Positions 58,380 through 64,000 of a stretch of 64,000 nucleotides of DNA are shown one piece after another (position 1 is the stretch's first letter; each line of letters opens with the position of its first letter). Where the stretch lies: IMG/VR virus record IMGVR_UViG_3300012359_000028, positions 18,433-82,432 of that record. The stretch is one strand, 5' to 3'. Below the pieces are notes generated by a model, which saw only the letters and a program-made list of their open reading frames with translations, was not told the origin of the DNA and did no database searches. The DNA comes from a virus. The translations under genes were made by a program, and so were the position numbers.

Positions 58380-58618
58380 GGTTCCTCCATTATTTTGTAG
58401 TATTGTGTGGCAAAGCCAGAAGGTCTCGCGTCGCTTCGGTGGTGTGGCGGACATAATTGATCATTTCCCTGTTTAAGATCATCCATTTCAGGCACACGTT
58501 GAATTGCGCCGCAGGACATGATCGAAATTGGTGTAAACTGCGCCTCATTCGGATCACAATCGGGACAGCCACAGCGCCAGAATTCGTGACAGACCGGACA
58601 TAGGTGTTTATGTAGCAT
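58346..58618 (-). CDS. Cys-rich hypothetical protein, leaderless start
   Basis: The protein has 90 residues, ATG six bases after a TAGGAT -10 box. LCPVCHEFWRCGCPDC gives a zinc knuckle, later CPPHHRSDARPS. First gene of the transglycosylase unit. The end overlaps the transglycosylase start. Function unknown. Confidence 0.55.
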   Translation of the reverse strand: MLHKHLCPVCHEFWRCGCPDCDPNEAQFTPISIMSCGAIQRVPEMDDLKQGNDQLCPPHHRSDARPSGFATQYYKIMEEPCKPNIMHSYY

Positions 58619-58624
58619 GGGAAT

Positions 58625-58653
58625 ATCCTACCTGAGCCCTAGAAGCGTGTCAA
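58625..58653 (-). promoter_or_regulatory. leaderless-type promoter
   Basis: CTTGACA (TTGACA 58648-58653), 17-base spacer, TAGGAT (58625-58630), six bases to ATG at 58618. Same architecture as the promoters at 22409-22437 and 35091-35120. Confidence 0.7.
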
Positions 58654-58810
58654 GCAAAATCGACCGAGAATCAGGCAGTGTATATGATTTTTCATAGATT
58701 ACCAGACTGTCAGTGAACACAACACCAATAGACTCTAGGATAGGCAATACCGCGATTTGCAGCCGATCTCCGCAATAGTCCTGAGCGGGCGGTCTAAATG
58801 TATCTGGGAA
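58628..58810 (-). pseudogene. start-less gene remnant
   Basis: A frame of about 60 codons without a start codon, encoding FRPPAQDYCGDRLQIAVLP, ILESIGVVFTDSLVIYEKS and YTLPDSRSILLDTLLGLR. The text is protein-like but 5' of it (58813-58870) lies an abnormally GC-rich stretch with no open frame, which suggests that the gene start was lost by insertion or recombination. The promoter of the next gene lies inside its 3' end. Family uncertain. Confidence 0.45.
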
Positions 58811-58874
58811 TTAAACGGGCGGCGGGCGTATCCGAGCGCGAGTGCGAGCGGCCGAGGATGGGCGTGCCAAAAGG

Positions 58875-59381
58875 CTAATAGGTAGCGTGATTCTGATCAA
58901 GAAATTGACGTATAGGATACTTATCAGGATAATCGGCCAAGTGAATTACTCCCATTTCTATACCATCTAACACAATCGAAGTTGGATTACCCGCGAAGGC
59001 TCGGATTTTATTGAATGTTTTTGCTGCATCATATTGATCAATAAAGTGCTGTTCTGTTGCCCGCAGCATTTGCTTCGTCCGCTGTGGTCCTGTAACCTGG
59101 GCTAGGATTGAGACGATCACGGTTTGATGGTGCCTCTTTAGTTCCTCCAGAATTGAATGGCGAGGACGAACCTTACCATAATGGCGCAATTGCCATAGCT
59201 GTTGCTTTCTTTCGTGTCGAACATCAAAAGTGTAGTGATAGTGTTCGGCAATTCGTTCGAATGCAGCACAATCACAACTACCGATGTAAAGGCGATTGCA
59301 TATTGTGCATTCAAGAGAATACACTTCCCAAATTCGATTTGGGTTATGCTCCCGATAGCTGCCATGCATCGTCCCCATCAT
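58875..59381 (-). CDS. GIY-YIG-type endonuclease
   Basis: The protein has 168 residues from ATG at 59381 (AGGAGACAATTT). RIWEVYSLECTICNRLYIGSC (the GIY-YIG core with a variant first motif), then RIAEHYHYTFDVRHERKQQLW with the catalytic Arg-region and QRTKQMLRATEQHFIDQYDA with a catalytic-type Glu. Acts as a nuclease, often of the homing kind. Read from its own promoter at 59399-59428. Confidence 0.75.
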   Translation of the reverse strand: MMGTMHGSYREHNPNRIWEVYSLECTICNRLYIGSCDCAAFERIAEHYHYTFDVRHERKQQLWQLRHYGKVRPRHSILEELKRHHQTVIVSILAQVTGPQRTKQMLRATEQHFIDQYDAAKTFNKIRAFAGNPTSIVLDGIEMGVIHLADYPDKYPIRQFLDQNHATY

Positions 59382-59398
59382 AAATTGTCTCCTAATAT

Positions 59399-59428
59399 AT
59401 TTTAACCTAGTCGGGATCGGATTGTCAA
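59399..59428 (-). promoter_or_regulatory. GIY-YIG gene promoter
   Basis: CTTGACA (TTGACA 59423-59428), 18-base spacer, TAAAAT (59399-59404). The leader contains a normal AGGAG site. Confidence 0.5.
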
Positions 59429-59434
59429 GGATAT

Positions 59435-59632
59435 TTGGAAGTGGCATCCCCAATGTTCCTAGTGCGTTCGCAAGATATTGAAAACAGCCTAGTTAAGTTT
59501 AACCATAATGAAATCAAAGGATTAACGAATGGGGGTGCCAAAGTCGGTCCTAGACTAGAGAAAAGTGGTGGTGTGACAGGTGTTCTTCCAGTGGTGTGGT
59601 CTTTCAGACCCCTTTCTCTACACGGATGCTGA
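59435..59632 (+). CDS. weak candidate: small hypothetical protein
   Basis: An open frame of 65 residues from GTG, with QDIENSLVKFNHNEIKGLTNGG and KVGPRLEKSGG, ending in the divergent region. No clear ribosome-binding site. Might be a degenerate gene. Kept for completeness with low confidence. Confidence 0.25.
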   Translation: MEVASPMFLVRSQDIENSLVKFNHNEIKGLTNGGAKVGPRLEKSGGVTGVLPVVWSFRPLSLHGC

Positions 59633-59639
59633 CATTGAG

Positions 59640-59830
59640 GTGCCCATACCCGTCATACCATATAGATTATATCTGATATTATCAATACGCCATTATGGTC
59701 TTTATTATAAAGGATTTAAATCAATAATGCTGTAAGATATCTTATTACATATATGGATTAAGGGATTATATACATATATAGGGCATTGGCACGTCCCTTA
59801 AAGGAATACCATACATACCCACATGTACCC
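59640..59830. other. AT-rich divergent control region with palindromes
   Basis: This noncoding stretch lies between the minus-strand GIY-YIG gene and the plus-strand right block. It holds TAAGATATCTTA (59733-59744), ATTTAAAT (59714-59721) and two ACATATAT direct repeats (from 59745 and 59770). A possible plus-strand TTATCA-18-TATTAT promoter lies around 59676-59706. Looks like an operator/promoter cluster or replication origin; neither is proven. Confidence 0.4.
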
Positions 59831-59914
59831 GTGGACCGGAATTTTTTACATAGTCAGATTTACAAAATTCGTGACACTTCTGCGGCATCTACTAGAGGGA
59901 GAGGCATGGTGTAG
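59831..59914 (+). CDS. weak candidate: small frame holding repeat copy C
   Basis: 27 residues from GTG, containing QIYKIRDTSAASTRGRG. No ribosome-binding site; possibly untranslated, with the repeat acting at the DNA or RNA level. Confidence 0.25.
   Translation: MDRNFLHSQIYKIRDTSAASTRGRGMV
59864..59891 (+). repeat. KIRDT(T/S)AAS repeat, copy C
   Basis: Plus-strand copy, 26 of 28 bases identical to copy A and in the same coding sense (KIRDTSAAST). An ATG follows 14 bases later, preceded by GGGAGAGGC, and opens only two codons. Confidence 0.6.
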
Positions 59915-59935
59915 TGTCTTATAGGGTGAGAATCA

Positions 59936-60226
59936 GTGTATAAAAAGATTGAACCGCGAGCACCAGATTTTGAGATTGGGCAGTTTCCACATTGTGATCC
60001 CCAGATTCTCCACGCCCCGGCCGAATGTGAATTTTGTGACCGGTATGTTAATTGGCAGGCGCTTCGCCTAGCTTGGGGTATTGCCTTTACCGGCTGGACC
60101 CCTGATGAATCTAAACATGAGTTGCCATGTCCGGCGAATCATGCACGGGGCGAAAAATGTGAAGTGTGGACAGGTAACCAGGCGACTCGAATGAGCGTCG
60201 GTAGTCCCTTGATGGAATCGTGGTGA
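59936..60226 (+). CDS. hypothetical protein with Cys site
   Basis: The protein has 96 residues from GTG with AGGGTGAG before it. CEFCDRYVNWQ, then ELPCPANHARGEKCEVW give a zinc-type arrangement. First clear gene of the right plus-strand block. Function unknown. Confidence 0.55.
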   Translation: MYKKIEPRAPDFEIGQFPHCDPQILHAPAECEFCDRYVNWQALRLAWGIAFTGWTPDESKHELPCPANHARGEKCEVWTGNQATRMSVGSPLMESW

Positions 60227-60238
60227 GAGTGGTCCGTC

Positions 60239-60550
60239 ATGAATATCAAGACACTTTATAAACAATTGTGTCGGAAATCATTTCATGTTAAGCCTTTCAA
60301 AGTCAAAGTCCGATTCAAGAAATTGGAAGGTCTATTGGCACTTACGGATTATTGGGAAGCGCCTGATGAGAAGATTTCCGGGTTACGAATCCAGGTTCAT
60401 AAAAGACTTCATTTCAGCCGTAATCTTGTAGCCCAAAGTTTGATTCATGAAATTGCGCATGTTGTAAGTCGCCAGTCAAATCATAATAGCAAATTTTACA
60501 AAATTTATTTCAAGGCTGCCCAAACCAAATTTGGGCGACGATTTTTCTAG
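60239..60550 (+). CDS. HExxH zincin-like protein (SprT-type)
   Basis: The protein has 103 residues. Contains SLIHEIAHVVSRQSNHNSKF, an H-E-x-x-H helix followed by a third His as in SprT/WLM-like zincins. Preceded by a beta-rich part with HVKPFKVKVRFKKLEGL. Could degrade a host protein or DNA-protein crosslinks. No signal peptide. Confidence 0.75.
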   Translation: MNIKTLYKQLCRKSFHVKPFKVKVRFKKLEGLLALTDYWEAPDEKISGLRIQVHKRLHFSRNLVAQSLIHEIAHVVSRQSNHNSKFYKIYFKAAQTKFGRRFF

Positions 60551-60557
60551 GAGATTT

Positions 60558-60791
60558 ATGATAATGGCAAAGCACCGTTCTGAAGATCAAGGCGCTCGGG
60601 ATTTTACGCCGGTTGATGGTAAGTTGCTGACAGACGGCTATCCGACTGAAGAACTTTCATCCGATCCGAGTATTGCTCGGGATTGGGCGAGCTACACGTC
60701 CTTAAATCCGATGGAAGAGGACGTTCTGAATCGGTCTGGTATTAAACCGACTCACGGCAATCCGAAGCACGACACAGTTGAGCCTAAATAA
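60558..60791 (+). CDS. hypothetical protein
   Basis: The protein has 77 residues with TAGGAGATTT before ATG. Acidic and polar (DQGARDFTPVDGKLLTD, SLNPMEEDVLNRSG). No family recognised. Follows the zincin by eight bases. Confidence 0.5.
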   Translation: MIMAKHRSEDQGARDFTPVDGKLLTDGYPTEELSSDPSIARDWASYTSLNPMEEDVLNRSGIKPTHGNPKHDTVEPK

Positions 60792-60808
60792 CTGAGGAGC
60801 CGAGGGCT

Positions 60809-60940
60809 CTGATTTTTCTATTCGCTGCGGTAGCATTTGTATCATGGCGCATCGAGCGTCATCGAACGACGCGGCGTCATGTGCGGATGTTTAAGACTAT
60901 GCTGGATGAGGAACTTCGGAGAAGGGTATTCTGGCAATGA
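60809..60940 (+). CDS. 43-residue membrane protein, non-ATG start
   Basis: Frame starts CTG or ATT after GAGGAGCCGAGGGCT; no ATG available. LIFLFAAVAFVSW is a membrane span, then a basic tail (RIERHRTTRRHVRMF). Its stop overlaps the start of the next gene (CAATGA). A short GAGCC/GGCTC hairpin with T-run spans the start and could also act as a weak terminator. Confidence 0.4.
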   Translation: MIFLFAAVAFVSWRIERHRTTRRHVRMFKTMLDEELRRRVFWQ

Positions 60941-61374
60941 AATTCAAAGTTCTGATCTTGCTATTGTGGGTGATATTTATATTTACTTTGGTAGTTGCCC
61001 AAGGTGCAGCGCCACAGTTTATAGTGGAAGGCTCAACAACCTACGAACGGAATCGAATCATTCGTCTTGAGCAGTCTTTGAACTTCACACAAGAGCCCAT
61101 GCCTGAAGGTTGGGAAACAACGATTTGGCCGCAAGATCAATTCGAGAAATATGTTCGAGATCACAACACTCCAACCGGTATTGCATTTACATTTCTTGGA
61201 CTGGATCACACCTACATCAATGAGTATTTTTTGATCTGGGCAAATGACCAGCAAGTTCGCTTTGTGTTGGCCCATGAAGCCGGGCACATGATTTGCGAGT
61301 GTCATTCAGAAGATAAAGCAGACGCGATTGCACGTGTGCTAACCGGCGAGGATCGGCCGCCATTGGAACGATGA
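60937..61374 (+). CDS. secreted HExxH metalloprotease-like protein
   Basis: The protein has 145 residues. The first 22 (KFKVLILLLWVIFIFTLVVAQ) form a signal or membrane anchor. FVLAHEAGHMICECHSEDKAD holds H-E-x-x-H plus a third His, the zincin core. It is the second zincin within 800 bases. May process an envelope protein. Family unclear. Confidence 0.7.
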   Translation: MKFKVLILLLWVIFIFTLVVAQGAAPQFIVEGSTTYERNRIIRLEQSLNFTQEPMPEGWETTIWPQDQFEKYVRDHNTPTGIAFTFLGLDHTYINEYFLIWANDQQVRFVLAHEAGHMICECHSEDKADAIARVLTGEDRPPLER

Positions 61375-61628
61375 TGGTGAAGACAACTGTTGAATTGAGA
61401 GCAGAACGAAATCACGTTGGCTTGCCTCCTCGTGAGCGCTTCGGTGAGAAAGTTCCGAAGGGCGGATCAATGTGTTCCAACTGCGAATATCTCGCTGAGG
61501 ATAAAAAGCATTGTACTGAGAAAAATTTTATTGCTTGGGAAGGTCCAAACAAACCCGCAGGCAGCAGCAAGATTCCAGCGCCGATAGATAGTTACTGTTC
61601 GATCTGGTGGTCGAATGAATCAAGGTAA
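61371..61628 (+). CDS. Cys-rich small phage protein
   Basis: The protein has 85 residues. GGSMCSNCEYLAEDKKHCTEKNF and IDSYCSIWWS: a CxxC...C...C site like those of small iron-sulphur or zinc-binding phage proteins. Overlaps both neighbours. Function unknown. Confidence 0.6.
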   Translation: MMVKTTVELRAERNHVGLPPRERFGEKVPKGGSMCSNCEYLAEDKKHCTEKNFIAWEGPNKPAGSSKIPAPIDSYCSIWWSNESR

Positions 61629-62043
61629 TTATCATCGGAAGTGGCGGGAACAGAATTTAGAACATTGTCGAGCACAGAACCGGCAATGGAATCGTGATCA
61701 TCCTGAAGCTCATCGACGACATTGTTTGAAGGCGGCCAATAAAGAAATGAAAGAGAACCCCGATGGTCGAAGGAGTCGCTTTCTTCATAATTTGTACGGT
61801 ATAACTCTCGACGATAAACGACGAATTTATGAAGAGCAAAAAGGGTTGTGTGCTCTTTGTGGGGAACCGCTCCCTAATGATTTTAGAAAAGCAGCCGTCG
61901 ATCATAACCACGAAACGAAGAAAGTTCGGGCATTGCTTCACAAATTTCCGTGCAACAATGGTTTGGGATGGTTTGAGAATGTTAAGTTTCGTACGCAAGC
62001 AGAGACTTATCTACGGTTGCATTCGGAGATAGTGGAGAACTGA
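61615..62043 (+). CDS. recombination endonuclease VII-like nuclease
   Basis: The protein has 142 residues. Basic N-terminus rich in Arg, His and Asn; then YGITLDDKRRIYEEQKGLCALCGEPL, AAVDHNHETKKVRALLHKFPCNNGLGWFENV, the endonuclease VII signature (D-H-x-H and the zinc site). A second, independent copy of this family relative to 55114-55638. Resolves branched DNA or nicks in this family. Confidence 0.8.
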   Translation: MNQGNYHRKWREQNLEHCRAQNRQWNRDHPEAHRRHCLKAANKEMKENPDGRRSRFLHNLYGITLDDKRRIYEEQKGLCALCGEPLPNDFRKAAVDHNHETKKVRALLHKFPCNNGLGWFENVKFRTQAETYLRLHSEIVEN

Positions 62044-62044
62044 T

Positions 62045-62428
62045 ATGGCTATATCGACTGTAGTTATCGCGACACCATCCGGGCTGACTCTGTATAAAGA
62101 CACAGCGCTCGGCGTTACGTTGGATGGTGTTAAAGCGTCCTCGACGCTGATCAATTGGATTCAAGTTGACAATACTGCGAACGGTGGTGTTCCAAGTTAT
62201 TTGAAACTGTTCAATTTGACGAGTGGTGCAGTGACGTTGGGCACGACGGTTCCAGATGCAGTTCTTTATGTTGAGGCGGGTAAGCTAGATACATTTAATT
62301 TCCAGAGCGGAGCGAGCCAAGGTCTTACGTTTGCGACGGCGCTCACGATGGCATGCGTAACCACTGGCGGGACCGGAGGCGTTTCGGCTCCGACGAATCC
62401 GGTGATTGTCACAGTCGCGTTCATATAA
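62045..62428 (+). CDS. small virion-like beta protein
   Basis: The protein has 127 residues with GGAGAACTGATATG. Beta-rich Thr/Val/Gly composition (STVVIATPSGLTLYKDTALG, TLGTTVPDAVLYVEAG), resembling small capsid-associated or fibre-accessory proteins. No catalytic motif. Confidence 0.5.
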   Translation: MAISTVVIATPSGLTLYKDTALGVTLDGVKASSTLINWIQVDNTANGGVPSYLKLFNLTSGAVTLGTTVPDAVLYVEAGKLDTFNFQSGASQGLTFATALTMACVTTGGTGGVSAPTNPVIVTVAFI

Positions 62429-62593
62429 AAAAAAATGGATAGTCAATCGACCAAGCGCCAAAGTTTTCGCCGTGAAGTTTCCGTGTAAATTATGGACGCT
62501 AGCCTCACTTTCTGTATCTTGTTGAAAATACAGGGCAGTGTAAGTTTTACAAAAGTACGGTAAACTACTTGATTGATTGTAATTTCATTGATC
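62429..62593. other. noncoding gap with small hairpins
   Basis: About 165 bases without a supported gene. It contains a poly-A tract, a hairpin CTGTAT/ATACAG (62511-62536) and AT-rich flanks. Function unknown; no strong terminator seen. Confidence 0.3.
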
Positions 62594-62887
62594 TCAAAGG
62601 AGTTTAATCTTAGCCGCTCGGGATAGGCGAGCGTGAGACCATTCGGAATATCCAGGCATCTCACAGGAATTGCAGAGGTTACGAACACGGCGCTCGCGTG
62701 TATTCAACGCCCCATGCAAGTTGATTGCCAAACCCGCACAAAGTTTTTGATAGCATTGTTCATCGAGCAATATGTAACTTGTTGCATCGACTGGAGTTAT
62801 AAAGCATTCTTTGCAGGAACTTTTGACGGGGCGGGGAGCCCCCAAGCCGGTCGTCCGCTCGGCGGGGCTAGGCCAAATTTTTAGCAA
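62594..62887 (-). CDS. weak candidate: Cys-site protein, start uncertain
   Basis: A minus-strand frame of 97 residues inside an otherwise plus-strand block. SSCKECFITPVDATS, LLDEQCYQKLC and RNLCNSCEMPGYSEWSHARLS look like a zinc-binding (HNH-type) domain. It has only a TTG start and no ribosome-binding site; its 5' part coincides with a GC-rich segment (62825-62873). May be a truncated mobile gene. Confidence 0.35.
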   Translation of the reverse strand: MLKIWPSPAERTTGLGAPRPVKSSCKECFITPVDATSYILLDEQCYQKLCAGLAINLHGALNTRERRVRNLCNSCEMPGYSEWSHARLSRAAKIKLL

Positions 62888-62973
62888 AGCAAACGGGAGA
62901 CGGGTAATTTCGTACCGTCCTATGAATTTTCATAGTCGGGCTTACCCGGAGACCGGCTGTAAGGTTGACACCA

Positions 62974-63213
62974 ATGGCACGAGTCAAAGATATAGTTCGA
63001 TTCAAATTCCACCCGACGCATGTTGATCAGATGTTGGCGGCCCCAGGTCTTGACTCTGCTCACGACATTGCTTCAAGTCATATCAGCGAATATGGTCTGC
63101 TCCGCATCAGCGCGGTTCATACTGATGGAACTGTCGATGGAACGATGGTTGTGAATCACACGACTATCCCAGTTTCAAATGCTCAGCAATTCAATGGTTT
63201 CTGGGCTCTCTGA
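62974..63213 (+). CDS. hypothetical protein
   Basis: The protein has 79 residues with AAGGTTGACACCAATG. Basic start (ARVKDIVRFKFHPTHVD), then beta strands (YGLLRISAVHTDGTVDGTMVV). No family recognised. Confidence 0.5.
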   Translation: MARVKDIVRFKFHPTHVDQMLAAPGLDSAHDIASSHISEYGLLRISAVHTDGTVDGTMVVNHTTIPVSNAQQFNGFWAL

Positions 63214-63287
63214 ATAGACTTCAGAAAATGGTTAAGGTTGTCAATCGCCGGGCTCAATGTTGACAATTCCGGCGCTTAAGGTTTCCA
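63214..63287. other. intergenic region with inverted repeat
   Basis: Between the two small genes: CGCCGG/CCGGCG and TTGTCAA/TTGACAA inverted repeats within 63239-63276 overlap each other. Possible operator or attenuator; no promoter confirmed. Confidence 0.3.
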
Positions 63288-63428
63288 ATGGAAGTGACCC
63301 CGGTGCAGGCCCCCGTCGCGCCCAAGTGTCCGCATTGTGGCCGCACGGATTTTCCGCACTGGTCAGCATGTAAACGGCATGTCAAGCGTTGCCTATTTGG
63401 CGCGCACCCGAGAAAACGAATTTCTTAG
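63288..63428 (+). CDS. 46-residue C2H2/C2HC zinc-finger protein
   Basis: Start at 63288 with AAGGTTTCCA. VAPKCPHCGRTDFPHW then SACKRHVKRC: C-x2-C...H...C, a small zinc finger, followed by a basic end (HPRKRIS). The stop overlaps the tRNA start by one base. Function unknown. Confidence 0.55.
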   Translation: MEVTPVQAPVAPKCPHCGRTDFPHWSACKRHVKRCLFGAHPRKRIS

Positions 63429-63502
63429 CCCGATTCATTTAACGGCAGGATGCGGAGCCTGTAACTCCGTCATGGTGGGTTCGACTCCTCCATTGGGCTC
63501 CA
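63428..63502 (+). tRNA. tRNA, anticodon UGU (Thr) with unusual features
   Basis: 75 bases including encoded CCA. Acceptor 7 pairs (GCCCGAT / ATTGGGC, one G-U), D-arm with GG in its loop, anticodon stem CGGAG/CTCCG perfect, loop CCTGTAA with anticodon TGT, variable loop 5, T-loop TTCGACT. Two oddities: position 33 is C instead of the near-invariant U, and one T-stem pair is a T-C mismatch. Could still be charged as Thr (G1-C72, C2-G71 fit), but the decoding may be altered or impaired. Confidence 0.65.
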
Positions 63503-63532
63503 TTTATTTAACGATTTTTTAGGAGATTTTCA

Positions 63533-63862
63533 ATGTCACTTAACGCACCCGCGACCTTCACAATTTCTGGTGATGCTGCTATCACCATCACGGTGAGTTG
63601 GACTTCAAACCCGAGTTTGAGCACCATATCAAATGCGAGTTTTACGCTCGGGACCGTCAACGCTACCACGTATAACATGCTCGATGTGTTTGATAATCCA
63701 CAGAGGCTTGTGCTGGATATTCAGAAAACACAAACTGGCACGGATGCCGGTTCGCTTGCCATGGCTCAAAGACTTTTGACTGCGTTGCAGGCCATCGTCG
63801 AGTTCTATCAATTGCAGGCCGTCAATAGCGCTACATTCCGATTCAATCTCGTGATAGCCTAA
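63533..63862 (+). CDS. small virion-like protein
   Basis: The protein has 109 residues with AGGAGATTTTCAATG. N-terminal strands (ATFTISGDAAITITVSW), then an alpha helix and a C-terminal part (LLTALQAIVEFYQLQAVN). Possibly a minor capsid or tail protein. No family recognised. Confidence 0.5.
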   Translation: MSLNAPATFTISGDAAITITVSWTSNPSLSTISNASFTLGTVNATTYNMLDVFDNPQRLVLDIQKTQTGTDAGSLAMAQRLLTALQAIVEFYQLQAVNSATFRFNLVIA

Positions 63863-63899
63863 AAACGGAATCTGTATGGACTTTCTGTCGGAGGATAAA

Positions 63900-64000
63900 A
63901 TGAATTATGTCATTGCAGTATTTGATACCCTCGCTACTGTCGGAGTCTTCTACGCCGGATATAAATTCGGTGGGCGAGGCAAAGCGGCTATCGAGTTCGA
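63900..64000 (+). CDS. small membrane protein, 3' partial
   Basis: Strong site (GGAGGATAAAATG). NYVIAVFDTLATVGVFYAGYKFGGRGK: a hydrophobic span with Gly and a basic end, continuing past the window. An in-frame ATG at 63876 is possible. Confidence 0.5.
   Translation, partial: MNYVIAVFDTLATVGVFYAGYKFGGRGKAAIEF

Noticed and set aside
1-64000. CRISPR array or diversity-generating retroelement
   Set aside because: No regularly spaced repeats and no reverse-transcriptase motif were found on either strand.

Overview
The window is part of the genome of a tailed, temperate bacteriophage (or an integrated copy of one). It has tail and ejection-type virion genes, an own replication and recombination set, two cell-wall hydrolases, dozens of tiny overlapping phage-style genes, and a tyrosine integrase. 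Base composition is moderate, start sites carry ordinary GGAGG-type ribosome-binding sites, and genes are packed with ATGA or TAATG overlaps. No head, portal or terminase gene lies inside the window, so the genome continues on both sides. The host cannot be named from the sequence. The one hint is a circularly permuted (two-piece) tmRNA, a gene form known from Alphaproteobacteria, some Cyanobacteria and some Betaproteobacteria.

Layout. (1) 1-17862, plus strand: late virion genes. These are a beta-rich tail or connector protein, a run of tail-fibre or decoration proteins built from a shared Ig-like module, then low-complexity alpha-helical proteins of the ejection-protein kind and a 1481-residue multidomain 'polyvalent' protein with a zinc-protease motif. 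(2) 17871-22402, minus strand: tiny genes ending in the integrase. (3) 22449-25275: an inserted IS1595-family transposon with 8-bp target duplications and 20-bp inverted ends, carrying an HTH/coiled-coil gene, an ABC-ATPase/GNAT fusion, an unknown gene and a transposase that has lost its N-terminal part. (4) 25276-35084, minus strand: small genes, the permuted tmRNA with its own sigma70-like promoter, a NADAR glycosidase, a GH24 endolysin, an internally shortened DNA ligase, an RNA ligase and a secreted protein. (5) 35117-53903, minus strand: replication, recombination and nucleotide metabolism (DHH phosphoesterase, RecB-like nuclease plus UvrD-like helicase, possible annealing protein, family A DNA polymerase, dUTPase, prim-pol/DUF3987 protein, SSB-like protein, DnaQ-like exonuclease, deoxyribosyltransferase, dATP/dGTP hydrolase-like protein, metallophosphoesterase). 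(6) 53903-59381, minus strand: spanin-like protein, endonuclease VII, many zinc-cluster proteins, lytic transglycosylase, GIY-YIG nuclease. (7) 59435-64000: an AT-rich divergent control region, then plus-strand genes (two HExxH zincins, endonuclease VII, small virion-like proteins) and a tRNA.

How it works together. The minus-strand block looks like the early/middle programme. It is read from promoters of the form CTTGACA-17/18-TAGGAT, several placed so that the start codon lies exactly at the expected transcription start (leaderless mRNA). The replication module is largely self-sufficient. RNA ligase, tmRNA, tRNA and NADAR suggest the phage maintains translation and repairs nucleic acids damaged by host defence; that is an inference. 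The plus-strand block is the late programme.

Most notable: the permuted tmRNA at about 27519-27907. Also worth attention are the transposon with the ABC-GNAT cargo, a repeated element encoding KIRDT(T/S)AAS just upstream of three start codons, the ligase lacking motifs IV-V, a structured leader before the primase gene, and a group of small genes whose frame is interrupted soon after the start.
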